The notes under the pieces are model-generated. The model was not told the DNA's origin, ran no database searches, and saw nothing but the letters and a program-made list of their open reading frames with translations. From NCBI GenBank assembly GCA_017443765.1, contig JAFSYB010000071.1:1-39934 (forward strand): a stretch of 39,934 nt of DNA, written 5' to 3'. Origin of the DNA: Muribaculaceae bacterium. Lineage in GTDB: Bacteria > Bacteroidota > Bacteroidia > Bacteroidales > Muribaculaceae. The position numbers were made by a program, and so were the translations under genes. Positions 8,703 to 17,061 of this stretch are shown here, piece by piece (positions within the stretch are counted from its first letter, which is position 1; each line of letters starts with the position of its first letter).

Positions 8703-10604
8703 ATGAAAACGACGACATTGATATTGGCAATGGCCGCTGTGGCGGTGGCTATGCAGGCGGCCACAGTGAAGGTGGACCGCATCGAGCCCACCGACTGGTA
8801 TGTGGGGCTGCACAACGCCGTGCCCTCGGTGCAGCTGATGGCCTACGGGCCAGGCATACGCGAGGCCGAAGTCTCCACCACCTACCCCGGCGCGGTAATC
8901 GACAGCTTAGTGCGCCTCGACTCGCCCAACTACCTGCTCATCTACATGAACCTCGCAGGTGCACAGCCGGGCACGATGCCCCTCAACTTCAAACTGGGCA
9001 AGGCCAAGAAAACGGTCAACTACACGCTCCAGGCTCGTGAGATGCCAGGCAGCCAGCGCCGCGGGTTCACCAACGCCGATGTGCTCTACATGCTCATGCC
9101 CGACCGCTTTGCCGACGGCAACCCGGGCAACAACGTGGTGGCGGGCATGCGCAGCGCCACTTGCGACCGCAGCCGCCCCAGCGTGCGCCACGGCGGCGAC
9201 CTGGAGGGCATTCGCCAGCACCTCGACTACCTGAACGAGCTGGGTGTGACCGCCTTGTGGTTCACCCCTGTGCTGGAGAACGACTCACCCGAAGCCTTCG
9301 GCACCAACGACACCTACCACGGCTACGCCACCACCAACTACTACCGCGTGGACCCGCGCTTTGGCACCAACGAGGAGTACCGCCAGCTGGTGCGCGAGGC
9401 ACACAGCAAGGGGCTGAAAGTGGTGATGGACATGATTTTCAACCACTGCGGCTTTGAGCATCCCTGGGTGGCCGACATGCCCAGCCACGACTGGTTCAAC
9501 CTGAAAGACTGGCTCCAGGAATCGGGAGGCACCAGCGACTCGCGCGGCACCAGTTTCCAGCAGACCAGCTACAAGCTCGCCCCCGTGCTCGACCCATACG
9601 CCAGCGCGGTGGACCGGCGCGAGACTGTCCAGGGGTGGTTCGTCTCGACCATGCCCGACCTCAACCAGAACAACCCCCATGTGATGAACTACCTGATTCA
9701 GAACAGCATTTGGTGGATTGAGACCGTGGGCATCGACGGCATACGCATGGACACCTACCCCTACGCCTACGAGGCTCCGATGGCCCGCTGGATGCGCACC
9801 CTCGACCGCGAGTACCCCAACTTCAACGTGGTGGGCGAGACGTGGTTTGAGCAACCCGCCTACACGGCAGCCTGGCAGAAGGACAGCCGCATAGCCCGCG
9901 AGAACAGCTACCTGAAGACGGTGATGGACTTCTCGTTCTATGCCATGGTCGATTCGGCGGCCATCGAGGTCACCGACGGCCAGTGGCGCGGCTTCAACCG
10001 CGTGTACAACAGCCTGATGCAGGACTACCTCTACCCCAACCCAAGCAGCGTGATGGCCTTTATCGAGAACCACGACACCGACCGCTTCCTGGGCGAGGGC
10101 CGCGACGCCCGCAAGCTCAAGCAGGCGCTGGCCCTGCTGCTCACCGTGAACCGAATCCCACAGCTGTACTACGGCACCGAGGTGCTGATGAACGGCACCA
10201 AGCGCATCACCGACGGCTATGTGCGCAAGGACTTTGTGGGCGGCTTCCCCGGCGATTCGCGCAATGCTTTCACCGCACAAGGACGCACCGCCGAGGAGAA
10301 CGACATGTTCAACTGGCTCAGCACCGTGCTGCACTGGCGGCAGGGCAACAAGTGCATCACCCAGGGCAGGCAGACGCAGTTCATTCCCTTTAACGGACTC
10401 TACGTGGTCGCTCGCCGCCTTGGCGGCCGCACGGTAATGACCATTGTCAACGGCACCGAGCAAGCCCGCTTGCTGCCCGTGAAGCGCTACGCCGAGGTCA
10501 TCGACGGGCACACCACCGCCCGCGACGTGCCCACCGGCAACACCATCAACCTCACCAACGACATCACCCTCCAGCCGCGTGGCACGCTCATCTTGGAGTT
10601 TTGA
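8703..10604 (+). CDS. alpha-amylase family GH13 (SusA/cyclomaltodextrinase-like), exported
   Basis: A 633-residue glycoside hydrolase of family 13 that hydrolyses alpha-1,4-glucans or maltooligosaccharides, probably in the periplasm. A signal peptide covers about residues 1-20 (MKTTTLILAMAAVAVAMQA), followed by an N-terminal beta-sandwich as in cyclomaltodextrinases and SusA, and the catalytic barrel beginning at VLYMLMPDRFADGN. The four conserved regions are intact: DMIFNHCG (Asp243-His248), GIDGIRMD with nucleophile Asp350, VVGETWF with acid/base Glu379, and IENHDTDRF with Asp458. A beta domain closes the C-terminus. The open frame extends upstream into sdhB; the ATG at 8703 is chosen because it begins the signal peptide and follows the promoter. 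No SusC/SusD pair adjoins it, unlike a classical starch locus. Confidence 0.93.
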   Translation: MKTTTLILAMAAVAVAMQAATVKVDRIEPTDWYVGLHNAVPSVQLMAYGPGIREAEVSTTYPGAVIDSLVRLDSPNYLLIYMNLAGAQPGTMPLNFKLGKAKKTVNYTLQAREMPGSQRRGFTNADVLYMLMPDRFADGNPGNNVVAGMRSATCDRSRPSVRHGGDLEGIRQHLDYLNELGVTALWFTPVLENDSPEAFGTNDTYHGYATTNYYRVDPRFGTNEEYRQLVREAHSKGLKVVMDMIFNHCGFEHPWVADMPSHDWFNLKDWLQESGGTSDSRGTSFQQTSYKLAPVLDPYASAVDRRETVQGWFVSTMPDLNQNNPHVMNYLIQNSIWWIETVGIDGIRMDTYPYAYEAPMARWMRTLDREYPNFNVVGETWFEQPAYTAAWQKDSRIARENSYLKTVMDFSFYAMVDSAAIEVTDGQWRGFNRVYNSLMQDYLYPNPSSVMAFIENHDTDRFLGEGRDARKLKQALALLLTVNRIPQLYYGTEVLMNGTKRITDGYVRKDFVGGFPGDSRNAFTAQGRTAEENDMFNWLSTVLHWRQGNKCITQGRQTQFIPFNGLYVVARRLGGRTVMTIVNGTEQARLLPVKRYAEVIDGHTTARDVPTGNTINLTNDITLQPRGTLILEF

Positions 10605-10655
10605 TTCACCCTCAACAGCCACTTTAGCTTCGTTAGCCGCTATGGCTTCTATTCT

Positions 10656-12602
10656 ATGAAACAACTCCTTATCATCTTGCTTGCCAGTTGCAGCTGGTGC
10701 GCGTTGCAGTCGCAAACCGTCGAGCCGTCGGTGGCCTGGGGTGTTGACGACCCGTTGGGCGACCACCGCGAGGCCACCATCGACACGCTGTTCGAGGATT
10801 TCCACCGCACGGCAGTGCCGAGCCTGCCCAGCGCGGCGTGGGCCACCACGGGCAACTATGGCTCGGCGGGACAGAACCAGCTGTTTTTCGAGCGGCCGAT
10901 GACTTCAGAGTTTTTTATGGAGGACGCCATTGCCCACTGGCTGCACACCACCGCCTCGCACCGCTTCTACAACACGCGCATCCCCATGACGTTGCTCGGC
11001 CACGCCACCGGCGGCGACAAATACAGCAACCAGGACCGCACGCGGGGCGTGTTCAGCGGCAATGTGAACCGCCGGCTGCAAATCGGCGCCGGCCTTGACT
11101 ACATCTACTCCAAGGGCTCCTACGACCACCAGGCTGACAAAAACTTCGACTGGCACGGCATGGCCTCCTACATGGGCGACCGCTACGAGCTGCAAACGTT
11201 CTTCAGCCACTACAGCTACACCACGCTGGAGAATGGGGGCATCACCGACGACCGCTACATCACCGACCCGGCCGCCGTGCAAGGCGGCGTGACGCGCGTC
11301 GACAACAAGAGCATCACCACGCGCCTCAACGCCGCGCAGAACTCGCTCGAAAGCAGCCACCTCTACGTCAACCAACGCTACAAGGTGGGGTTCTACCGCA
11401 CGCAGCGCGACAGCGTCACCGACAGCATCGTCAGCCGCACCTACGTGCCGGTGACCAGCTTTGTGTGGACCCTCGACTTCAAGAACAACAGCCACCGCTT
11501 CGTGAACGAGAACGGCACCGAGGATGCCAGCTATTTCCCGGCCACCTACCTGACGGCGGACGGCACCGACGAGCGCACACGCGCCTGGCGACTGCGCAAC
11601 ACCCTGGGCGTGGCCCTGCTCGAGGGGTTCAACCGCTACGCCAAGTTTGGCTTCTCGGTCTATGGCACCCACGAGGTGCGCCGGTTCACGCAGGTGGCTG
11701 ACACCGTGGCCGAGCGCGACGCCTCGCTCACGCCGTTGCCCGCCGCCGTGCCGGCCAGCACCACGCAGAACCTGCTGTGGGTGGGCGGACGGCTCACCAA
11801 GCAGCGGGGAGCCCTGCTGCGTTACAGTGCCCAGGCACAAGTGGGCGTGCTGGGTGATGCCGCCGGCGAGCTCGACATCACGGGCGACCTCACCACACGT
11901 TTCCGTTTGGGACGCGATTCGGTGAGCCTGCGCGCCTACGGCTACCTCAAGAACCTTGCCGTGCCCTACCTGCTGCGCAACTTTGTGTCGAACCACGCCG
12001 TGTGGAGCAACGACTTCGGCAAAATCAAGCGCGTGCGCGTGGGCGGCGAGCTCACCATCCCCCACACCTGGACCCGCGTGGGCGTGGGCTATGAAACGCT
12101 CAAGAACCACGTCTACTTCGACACGCTTGGCGTGCCCGCGCAGCGCACCTCGCCGCTGCACGTGCTCAGCGCCACCCTGCACCAAGACCTGCACGTGCGC
12201 GCCCTGAACTGGGAAAACGCCGTCACCCTGCAAACCAGCAGCGACAACGATGTGCTGCCGCTGCCCAAGCTGGCCATCTACAGCAACCTCTACCTCAAGG
12301 TGCTCATCGCCCGCGTGCTGCACTTGCAATTTGGCGTGGACGCCAACTACTACACCAAGTACTACGCCCCGGCCTACAACCCGGCCACAATGACGTTCCG
12401 CAACCAGCACGACACCGAGTGCGGCAACTTCCTGATGATGAACATCTACGCCAATTTCAAGCTCAAGCGCGCACGGTTCTATGTGGCCTACACCCACGCC
12501 AACGCCAAGCTCTTTGGCGGCGACAACTACTTTGCCATCCCGCACTACCCGCTCAACCCACGCCGCTTCCAAATCGGCGTGAGCGTGGACTTTGCCAACT
12601 GA
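10656..12602 (+). CDS. putative porin, outer-membrane beta-barrel
   Basis: A 648-residue exported protein resembling the Bacteroidota 'putative porin' family. A signal peptide (about residues 1-20, ending ALQSQ) is followed by repeated amphipathic strands with alternating aromatic residues, as in GGDKYSNQDRTRG, YELQTFFSHYSYTT and RRFQIGVSVDFAN at the C-terminus, consistent with a large barrel. The motif FFERPMTSEFFMEDAIAHWL near residue 80 and the 'TRIPMTLLGH' stretch are typical of the family. It begins 51 bases after the amylase stop with no obvious separate promoter, so the two may be co-transcribed, and a role in oligosaccharide passage is possible but unproven. Confidence 0.8.
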   Translation: MKQLLIILLASCSWCALQSQTVEPSVAWGVDDPLGDHREATIDTLFEDFHRTAVPSLPSAAWATTGNYGSAGQNQLFFERPMTSEFFMEDAIAHWLHTTASHRFYNTRIPMTLLGHATGGDKYSNQDRTRGVFSGNVNRRLQIGAGLDYIYSKGSYDHQADKNFDWHGMASYMGDRYELQTFFSHYSYTTLENGGITDDRYITDPAAVQGGVTRVDNKSITTRLNAAQNSLESSHLYVNQRYKVGFYRTQRDSVTDSIVSRTYVPVTSFVWTLDFKNNSHRFVNENGTEDASYFPATYLTADGTDERTRAWRLRNTLGVALLEGFNRYAKFGFSVYGTHEVRRFTQVADTVAERDASLTPLPAAVPASTTQNLLWVGGRLTKQRGALLRYSAQAQVGVLGDAAGELDITGDLTTRFRLGRDSVSLRAYGYLKNLAVPYLLRNFVSNHAVWSNDFGKIKRVRVGGELTIPHTWTRVGVGYETLKNHVYFDTLGVPAQRTSPLHVLSATLHQDLHVRALNWENAVTLQTSSDNDVLPLPKLAIYSNLYLKVLIARVLHLQFGVDANYYTKYYAPAYNPATMTFRNQHDTECGNFLMMNIYANFKLKRARFYVAYTHANAKLFGGDNYFAIPHYPLNPRRFQIGVSVDFAN

Positions 12603-12694
12603 CACTAAACTACCGGTTCTATAGATACCTTGATTTAACTTTTCGCCCAAAATCACGTCTAACGTTACAAAGCGAAACCAAAACCGAAAGAAAG

Positions 12695-13342
12695 ATGAAA
12701 AAGACTTTAGTGGCAGCTGTGGCTGCATTGATTATGTTGAGCGGCTGCACGAGCACGTCGCAGTTCTACGGCGGTGCCACGGGTGCCTCGTTGGGCGGGC
12801 TGTTTGGCTCGGCGATTGGCGGCATTGCCGGCGGCCCCCGCGGGCATGATGTGGGCACCGTGGTGGGAATGGCCGTGGGAGCCGCCGTGGGTGTGGCGGC
12901 CACCACGCCCAAGACACGCAGCACCGAGAGCCGCACGTCGGACTACTACGGCGGCTACGACCAGAGCGACTATTGGCAGAACGACTATGCCAGCCCCTAC
13001 GCCGACATTCAGGTGGAGGACATCCGCTTTGTGGACCCGAACCGCAACAACTGCATCGAGGCCGGTGAGCACACCAAGGTGTCGTTTGTGGTGCGCAACT
13101 GCGGCAGCCAGTACGCCTACGACCTGGCTCCCGTGATCACGGTCACGGGCACGAAGCAAATCCTGCTCTCGCCCACGGCCATCATCAGCGAATTGTCGCC
13201 CGGCGGTGCCGTGCGCTACCAAGCCGAGGTGGTGGCCACCAACAAGCTCAAGAACGGCACGGCCGACTTCGCCATCAGCCTGAGCGACGGCGACCACCTG
13301 TACACGCTGGGGTCGTTCCAGCTGCGCACACGCGGACGCTGA
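12695..13342 (+). CDS. glycine-zipper lipoprotein with C-terminal Ig-like domain
   Basis: A 215-residue predicted lipoprotein. The signal peptide ends in the lipobox LSGC (Cys at about 19). Residues 25-70 form a glycine-zipper segment (GASLGGLFGSAIGGIAGG and GTVVGMAVGAAVGVAA) that can insert in or associate with membranes. After a Tyr/Ser/Asp-rich linker, the C-terminal 120 residues (from DIQVEDIRFVDPNRNN) have the pattern of a small beta-sandwich with 'NNCIEAGEHTKVSFVVRNCG', resembling CARDB/Ig-like modules. The open frame extends upstream to 12419, but the ATG at 12695 gives the signal peptide. Function unknown; an envelope role is likely. Confidence 0.75.
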   Translation: MKKTLVAAVAALIMLSGCTSTSQFYGGATGASLGGLFGSAIGGIAGGPRGHDVGTVVGMAVGAAVGVAATTPKTRSTESRTSDYYGGYDQSDYWQNDYASPYADIQVEDIRFVDPNRNNCIEAGEHTKVSFVVRNCGSQYAYDLAPVITVTGTKQILLSPTAIISELSPGGAVRYQAEVVATNKLKNGTADFAISLSDGDHLYTLGSFQLRTRGR

Positions 13343-13384
13343 CACGGCATCACGCCGATGGCACCTCGCGCCGCCCCACCCCCG

Positions 13385-13412
13385 ACTGCGAGAAAACGCT
13401 CACGCAGTTTTT
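13385..13412 (+). terminator. possible intrinsic terminator after the lipoprotein gene
   Basis: ACTGCG (13385-13390) and CGCAGT (13403-13408) form a 6-bp stem with a 12-base loop, followed by TTTT. The stem is short, so this is a modest candidate. Confidence 0.4.
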
Positions 13413-13446
13413 GCCGCTGACACAATCACATAATAACAGTATAATA

Positions 13447-14655
13447 ATGAGTACGCTTAATCCTACCTTGAAATTAGAGAAACAGTTGGGAGAACAAATC
13501 TATAATGCGCTTCAAGGGTCGGTAGTTGAAGACGTGTTGCGCAAGACGCGGATTTCCAGCAGCGACGCATACTGGCGCAGCAATATGGAAGGCCACAGCC
13601 TGAAGGTGCAGAAAGAACTCCTGCCCGATATGTATGCGCTGTGCGAAAAGGTGAAGGCACGCCTCAAGTTTGACGACCCGGTTGATTTCTACATCACCGG
13701 CGATTCGGATGTGAACGCCTTCTCGCTGGCCGCCGAGGATGAAGGCGAGCCGCACATCGTGAACATCAACTCGGGGCTCTTCGACCTGATGAGCGAGGCT
13801 GAACTGTGTTTCGTGATTGGTCACGAACTGGGTCACCTGATCAACAAAGACACCGCACTGTCGCGGTTAATCAACTTCGTGTTCCCGCCCGAGGCAGCGG
13901 TGCCTGTCACCTTGCAATACAAAATCAGGCTTCATGAGCAACTGGCCGAACTGGTGGCCGACCGCTACGGTTATCTTGCCACACGCGACCTGGGCGTGTG
14001 CGTGACCGCTTTCTTCAAGATGGCCTCGGGGCTCGACCTCGAAAAAATGAATGTGAGCATTGACGCGCTCATTGCCGACTACAACCGCCGGCTGCAATAC
14101 TTCCTCAACGACCGGGGCGTGAGCCGGTCGTCGCACCCCGTGAACCCCATCAGGGTTCAAGCGCTCAACCTGTTTGCGACTTGCAAAACCCAAAAAGCGC
14201 TCCAGCAAGGCATGGACGAACTGATTTCCATTTTGCTGAAAGTGGGCGATAGCGAGCTCGACGAGCACATGGCACGCTTCATCGCTTCGGCCGGCCTGCT
14301 CGTGGCTAACAGCGACCAACGAATGAACCGTGACGAAATCAATCAAATCATCGAATCCTTGGCCGCACTCAAGATTTTCCCGCGCCAATTCCTGGAAGAT
14401 ATAGCAGATGGCGATGTCGGCAAGATATTCAACGAAGCCGTGGAAGGCATTCTGAATATCAATCCCGGGTTGCGCTCGGGAATGTTGGATTACATGATTC
14501 ACATCGTGCTCAGCGACAAGGTTATTGTCAACTCCGAGTTGGAGTTGCTGTATCAATTTGGCAAAAGCATCAGTCTGAGTGAACGCGAAGTGGCAGAAGC
14601 CATTGCCGTGTCGATTCAAAAGAACTACATACCCAGCCTGGAATCCATTTGTTGA
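13447..14655 (+). CDS. M48-family zinc metalloprotease, soluble, with TerB-like C-terminal region
   Basis: A 402-residue protein with the zinc motif HELGH (His126, Glu127, His130) preceded by AELCFVIG, and the third ligand in LAELVADRYG (Glu168), the layout of M48 peptidases. The loop SSHPVNPIRVQAL matches the family's SSHP element. There is no signal peptide or strong membrane helix, unlike HtpX or Ste24, so it is probably cytosolic. The C-terminal half (about 235-402) is helical, with two segments (GLLVANSDQRMNRDEINQII and IVLSDKVIVNSELELL) resembling TerB-like repeats with acidic loops; that is an inference. The ATG at 13447 is preferred to one at 13411. Substrate unknown. Confidence 0.78.
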   Translation: MSTLNPTLKLEKQLGEQIYNALQGSVVEDVLRKTRISSSDAYWRSNMEGHSLKVQKELLPDMYALCEKVKARLKFDDPVDFYITGDSDVNAFSLAAEDEGEPHIVNINSGLFDLMSEAELCFVIGHELGHLINKDTALSRLINFVFPPEAAVPVTLQYKIRLHEQLAELVADRYGYLATRDLGVCVTAFFKMASGLDLEKMNVSIDALIADYNRRLQYFLNDRGVSRSSHPVNPIRVQALNLFATCKTQKALQQGMDELISILLKVGDSELDEHMARFIASAGLLVANSDQRMNRDEINQIIESLAALKIFPRQFLEDIADGDVGKIFNEAVEGILNINPGLRSGMLDYMIHIVLSDKVIVNSELELLYQFGKSISLSEREVAEAIAVSIQKNYIPSLESIC

Positions 14656-15290
14656 GGAATGTGGGTACGCACCACATTGTTTCCGTGTCGTCACAGGAAT
14701 GGCGGCGACACGGGGAATGAGCCGCACGCTCCGGCTTGGAGCCCGCAGTGTGTGAGGGGCGGATAGATAGCCCGGCAAAGACCTCGAAGAGGTCGCACGG
14801 GTCGAAGACCCGGCTCCATGTTAAAGACCATGCAACTACGAAACACTCGAGGAAGTTTTGAAGCACGAGTTGCACGAAGTGCAGCGTGCGGTGCTGAAAG
14901 CATCAAAACCTTCCTCAACATTGAGCCTCGAAGAGGCTCGCAGCTTGGTCATGACGACAAGCCTCGAAGTGTGCCTCGAAGAGGAACTTCATCGGCGGCG
15001 GCACACCCGCGACATGCTTAGTTGGCCCTCTTCGAGGCCCGGCCGCGGGAGGCGCAGCTACCCCAACGCCACACACATCTTCGATGTATGCGCCGTGGGG
15101 GGTCGTTCACTTTGAGGCCGCTGGCCTCATGCAGACCTACGGCCTGCACTTCGCCATGCGTGCGAGCGGCACGCTTACGGCCTGGGGAATCGCCTTGCGG
15201 GCGGGCGATTACCGTGGGGGCCAATCGGGGCGGAATATGACACAACACTTGCGGGAGTTGAATGACAACATAATCTCGGCCAAGATTTTT
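14656..15290. repeat. gene-free island of small hairpins, many with C-GAA-G or G-TTC-C type loops
   Basis: No credible gene lies in these 635 bases; short frames on both strands lack family features. Instead there is a series of inverted repeats: 14658-14678 (7 bp), 14683-14713 (8 bp), 14728-14742 (5 bp), 14780-14794 (6 bp, loop GAA), 14798-14812 (6 bp, GAA), 14849-14916 (long imperfect arm enclosing TGCAC-GAA-GTGCA at 14871-14883), 14923-14939 (7 bp, GAA), 14974-14984 (4 bp, GAA), 15027-15037 (4 bp, TTC), 15075-15087 (5 bp, TTC), 15113-15129 (7 bp, GCT), 15131-15147 (7 bp with one mismatch, TAC) and 15158-15174 (6 bp). The first hairpins could terminate the protease transcript; the rest are unexplained. 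Confidence 0.75.
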
Positions 15291-15293
15291 CGC

Positions 15294-15325
15294 CTAATAA
15301 TGTTTGCCATATAAAACATTATTAG
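15294..15325. promoter_or_regulatory. 12-bp perfect inverted repeat, probable HipB operator
   Basis: CTAATAATGTTT (15294-15305) and AAACATTATTAG (15314-15325) are perfect reverse complements separated by eight bases. The repeat covers the -33 box and ends right against the -7 box of the hipBA promoter, where a bound repressor would block RNA polymerase. Autorepression by the HTH antitoxin is the expected mode for this family. Confidence 0.75.
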
Positions 15326-15333
15326 TAATTTTG
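15303..15333 (+). promoter_or_regulatory. hipBA promoter
   Basis: TTTG at 15303-15306, a 19-base spacer and TAATTTTG at 15326-15333 match the Bacteroidota consensus exactly. The ATG follows 25 bases after the -7 box. Confidence 0.8.
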
Positions 15334-15358
15334 CGCCACAAATCAAAGTTTAGGCGCT

Positions 15359-15661
15359 ATGAAACCTCAATTATTACCCCGTCAAACCCATATGCTGGCC
15401 GCGGTTGGAAGCCAGATCAAGCTTGCGCGTCTGCGCCGCAATATCACGTCGGTGGAGATGGCCCAGCGCACCTCGCTGGGACGGAACACCATCGTCCGCA
15501 TCGAGGCCGGCGATGAGCGCGTGGCAATGGGCAGTTATTTCCGTGTCCTGATTGCCCTGGGACTTGATCGCGATATACTCCTGCTGGCAAAGGATGATGA
15601 ATTGGGTCGCCAGCTGCAAGACGCAAAACTAATCACCCGCCGACGCGCCACGTCGAAATAA
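15359..15661 (+). CDS. hipB: HipB-like XRE-family antitoxin/repressor
   Basis: A 100-residue DNA-binding protein with one helix-turn-helix of the Cro/CI (XRE) type: GSQIKLARLRRNITSVEMAQ, then RTSLGRNTIVRIEAGDER, then SYFRVLIALGLDRDILLL. In HipBA modules the HipB-like protein binds the operator and the HipA kinase, neutralising it and repressing the operon. It is followed after 11 bases by the hipA-like gene and preceded by a perfect inverted repeat overlapping its promoter, which supports autoregulation. The basic C-terminal tail (KLITRRRATSK) may contact HipA or DNA; that is inference. Confidence 0.85.
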   Translation: MKPQLLPRQTHMLAAVGSQIKLARLRRNITSVEMAQRTSLGRNTIVRIEAGDERVAMGSYFRVLIALGLDRDILLLAKDDELGRQLQDAKLITRRRATSK

Positions 15662-15672
15662 TCGTTGAGACA

Positions 15673-16929
15673 ATGGAAATTTTAGTCTATATCGACGCGC
15701 ATAATATCACCGATGCCCAATTGTTTTTAGGCACTTTGACCACTGAAAACATTAGGGGAAAAGAGGTGTTCTCGTTCCGAGCGAGCCGGGATTGGCTGAG
15801 CAATCAGGCAATGACTTTTCTGGATGCCGACTTGAAACCATTTATGGGCAACCAGTATGCCCCACAAGGCAAGAGCAACTTCGGCTTGTTTCTCGACTCG
15901 TGTCCCGACCGCTGGGGGCGAGTGCTGATGCAACGCCGTGAACGCATAAAGGCAAAAGACGAGAGCCGTGCCGCACATCGGCTGCATGAAGCCGATTACT
16001 TATTGGGCGTAAATGACGAGAGCCGAATGGGTGCATTGAGATACAAGCTGACAGCCGACGGCGCGTTCCTGGACAATGACCCTAATCTTGCCACACCTCC
16101 CATCACATCTATCCGGGTTCTGGAACAAGCCTCGCTAAACTACGAACGGAGCGAGGCCGAAAACTGCGATGAGTACCGCAAATGGCTACAAATGTTGTAT
16201 ATGCCCGGCTCGTCGCTCGGTGGCGCACGACCCAAAGCCAATGTCGTTGATGAGAAGGGAAATATGTGGATTGCCAAGTTCCCAAGTCGCCTCGACAAGG
16301 TAAATGTGGGTGCTTGGGAATATGCCGTCACGTTGATGGCTCGTGATTATGGACTGCAGGTACCCGAGGTGAGGGCTGAGCGATTCACGTCGCGACATCA
16401 CACATTCCTTTCCAAGCGTTTCGACCGCAATGGTGCCAAGCGCCTCCATTTTGCCTCGGCCATGACGTTACTTGGGTATGCCGATGGCCATGACGCTGAA
16501 GATGGCGTGAGCTACTTGGAGATGGTGGAATTCCTGCGGCGTTTTGGCACGACCAACCTGCAAAGCGACCTGCGAGAGTTGTGGAAACGCGTCGCTTTCA
16601 ATGTCGCCATCACCAATTGTGATGACCATTTGCGAAACCACGGCTTTATCCTCACAACGAAGGGTTGGGCGTTGTCGCCGGCCTATGACCTGACACCAAA
16701 TCCCGATGGCATGGGGCTAAAACTCAATATCACAGATGCAGACAACAGCCTCGACTTTGAGTTGCTTCTTGAGACAGCCCCTTACTACGGCCTGGAGCAG
16801 CACGAGGCCAAATCATCACTCGCCACTCTCTCGTCGATAATCGGCCGATGGCGGTCGTACGCCCTGCCACTCGGGGTGTCGCGTGACGAACAAGAGTATA
16901 TGGCACCTGCGTTCAAGTGTTATCGATAA
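15673..16929 (+). CDS. hipA: HipA-family serine/threonine kinase toxin
   Basis: A 418-residue HipA-type kinase. Escherichia coli HipA phosphorylates glutamyl-tRNA synthetase and induces dormancy; related proteins use other targets. The family elements are complete: an N-terminal HipA-N1-like region, the Gly-rich ATP loop MPGSSLGGARPKA (about 177-189), a WIAKFPS strand with the expected ATP-contacting Lys (about 202), the catalytic NCDDHLRNHGF (Asp317/Asp318, about 315-325) and LSPAYDLTPN (about 334-343) holding the Mg-binding Asp339. The order toxin after antitoxin and the near-coupled spacing are standard. No truncation is seen, so the kinase should be active. The pair lies between two repeat-rich non-coding stretches, hinting at a transferred cassette. 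Confidence 0.9.
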   Translation: MEILVYIDAHNITDAQLFLGTLTTENIRGKEVFSFRASRDWLSNQAMTFLDADLKPFMGNQYAPQGKSNFGLFLDSCPDRWGRVLMQRRERIKAKDESRAAHRLHEADYLLGVNDESRMGALRYKLTADGAFLDNDPNLATPPITSIRVLEQASLNYERSEAENCDEYRKWLQMLYMPGSSLGGARPKANVVDEKGNMWIAKFPSRLDKVNVGAWEYAVTLMARDYGLQVPEVRAERFTSRHHTFLSKRFDRNGAKRLHFASAMTLLGYADGHDAEDGVSYLEMVEFLRRFGTTNLQSDLRELWKRVAFNVAITNCDDHLRNHGFILTTKGWALSPAYDLTPNPDGMGLKLNITDADNSLDFELLLETAPYYGLEQHEAKSSLATLSSIIGRWRSYALPLGVSRDEQEYMAPAFKCYR

Positions 16930-16950
16930 TCCACAAAGTTACTCTTCGAG

Positions 16951-17040
16951 GCCCCCTCAGTCCCCCTAAAGGGGGAGGTCGTCGAGGCCTCGAGGTCACA
17001 TTCCCCTCCTTTAGGAGGGGCCAGGGGAAGCCATGGGGCC
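16951..17040. terminator. pair of G+C-rich hairpins between convergent genes
   Basis: TCCCCC-TAAA-GGGGGA (16961-16976) and CCCCTCCT-TT-AGGAGGGG (17003-17020) are strong hairpins, and the palindrome CGAGGCCTCG lies between them (16983-16992). The left and right halves resemble each other in inverse orientation, so the whole may fold as one cruciform. Position between converging hipA and the exported gene at 17062 suggests two-way termination, although T runs are lacking. The type of sequence looks like a dispersed intergenic repeat. Confidence 0.55.
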
Positions 17041-17061
17041 AGGGAATGGTTTTGCCATGAA

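Noticed and set aside
8703..12602. Amylase plus porin as a polysaccharide utilisation locus
   Set aside because: No SusC/SusD pair and no hybrid two-component or SusR-type regulator adjoins; co-transcription of the two genes is possible, but the PUL definition is not met.
10905..12728. A 607-codon antisense frame over the porin gene, and similar long ones at 134-1501, 9285-10805 and 7807-8571
   Set aside because: All lie opposite well-supported genes and have the same artefactual composition; none has a promoter or signal peptide.
14849..14916. The long imperfect hairpin as a tRNA or other known RNA gene
   Set aside because: It does not fold as a cloverleaf and has no T-loop or CCA end; I found no tRNA or rRNA in the window.
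14780..14984. The series of GAA-loop hairpins as a CRISPR array
   Set aside because: There is no constant repeat of 25-40 bases with regular spacers; stems differ in sequence and spacing is irregular, and no cas gene is present.
14570..15314. Several short open frames on both strands in the hairpin island
   Set aside because: They overlap one another in all frames, have no family similarity I recognise, and are explained by the absence of stop codons in G+C-rich inverted repeats.
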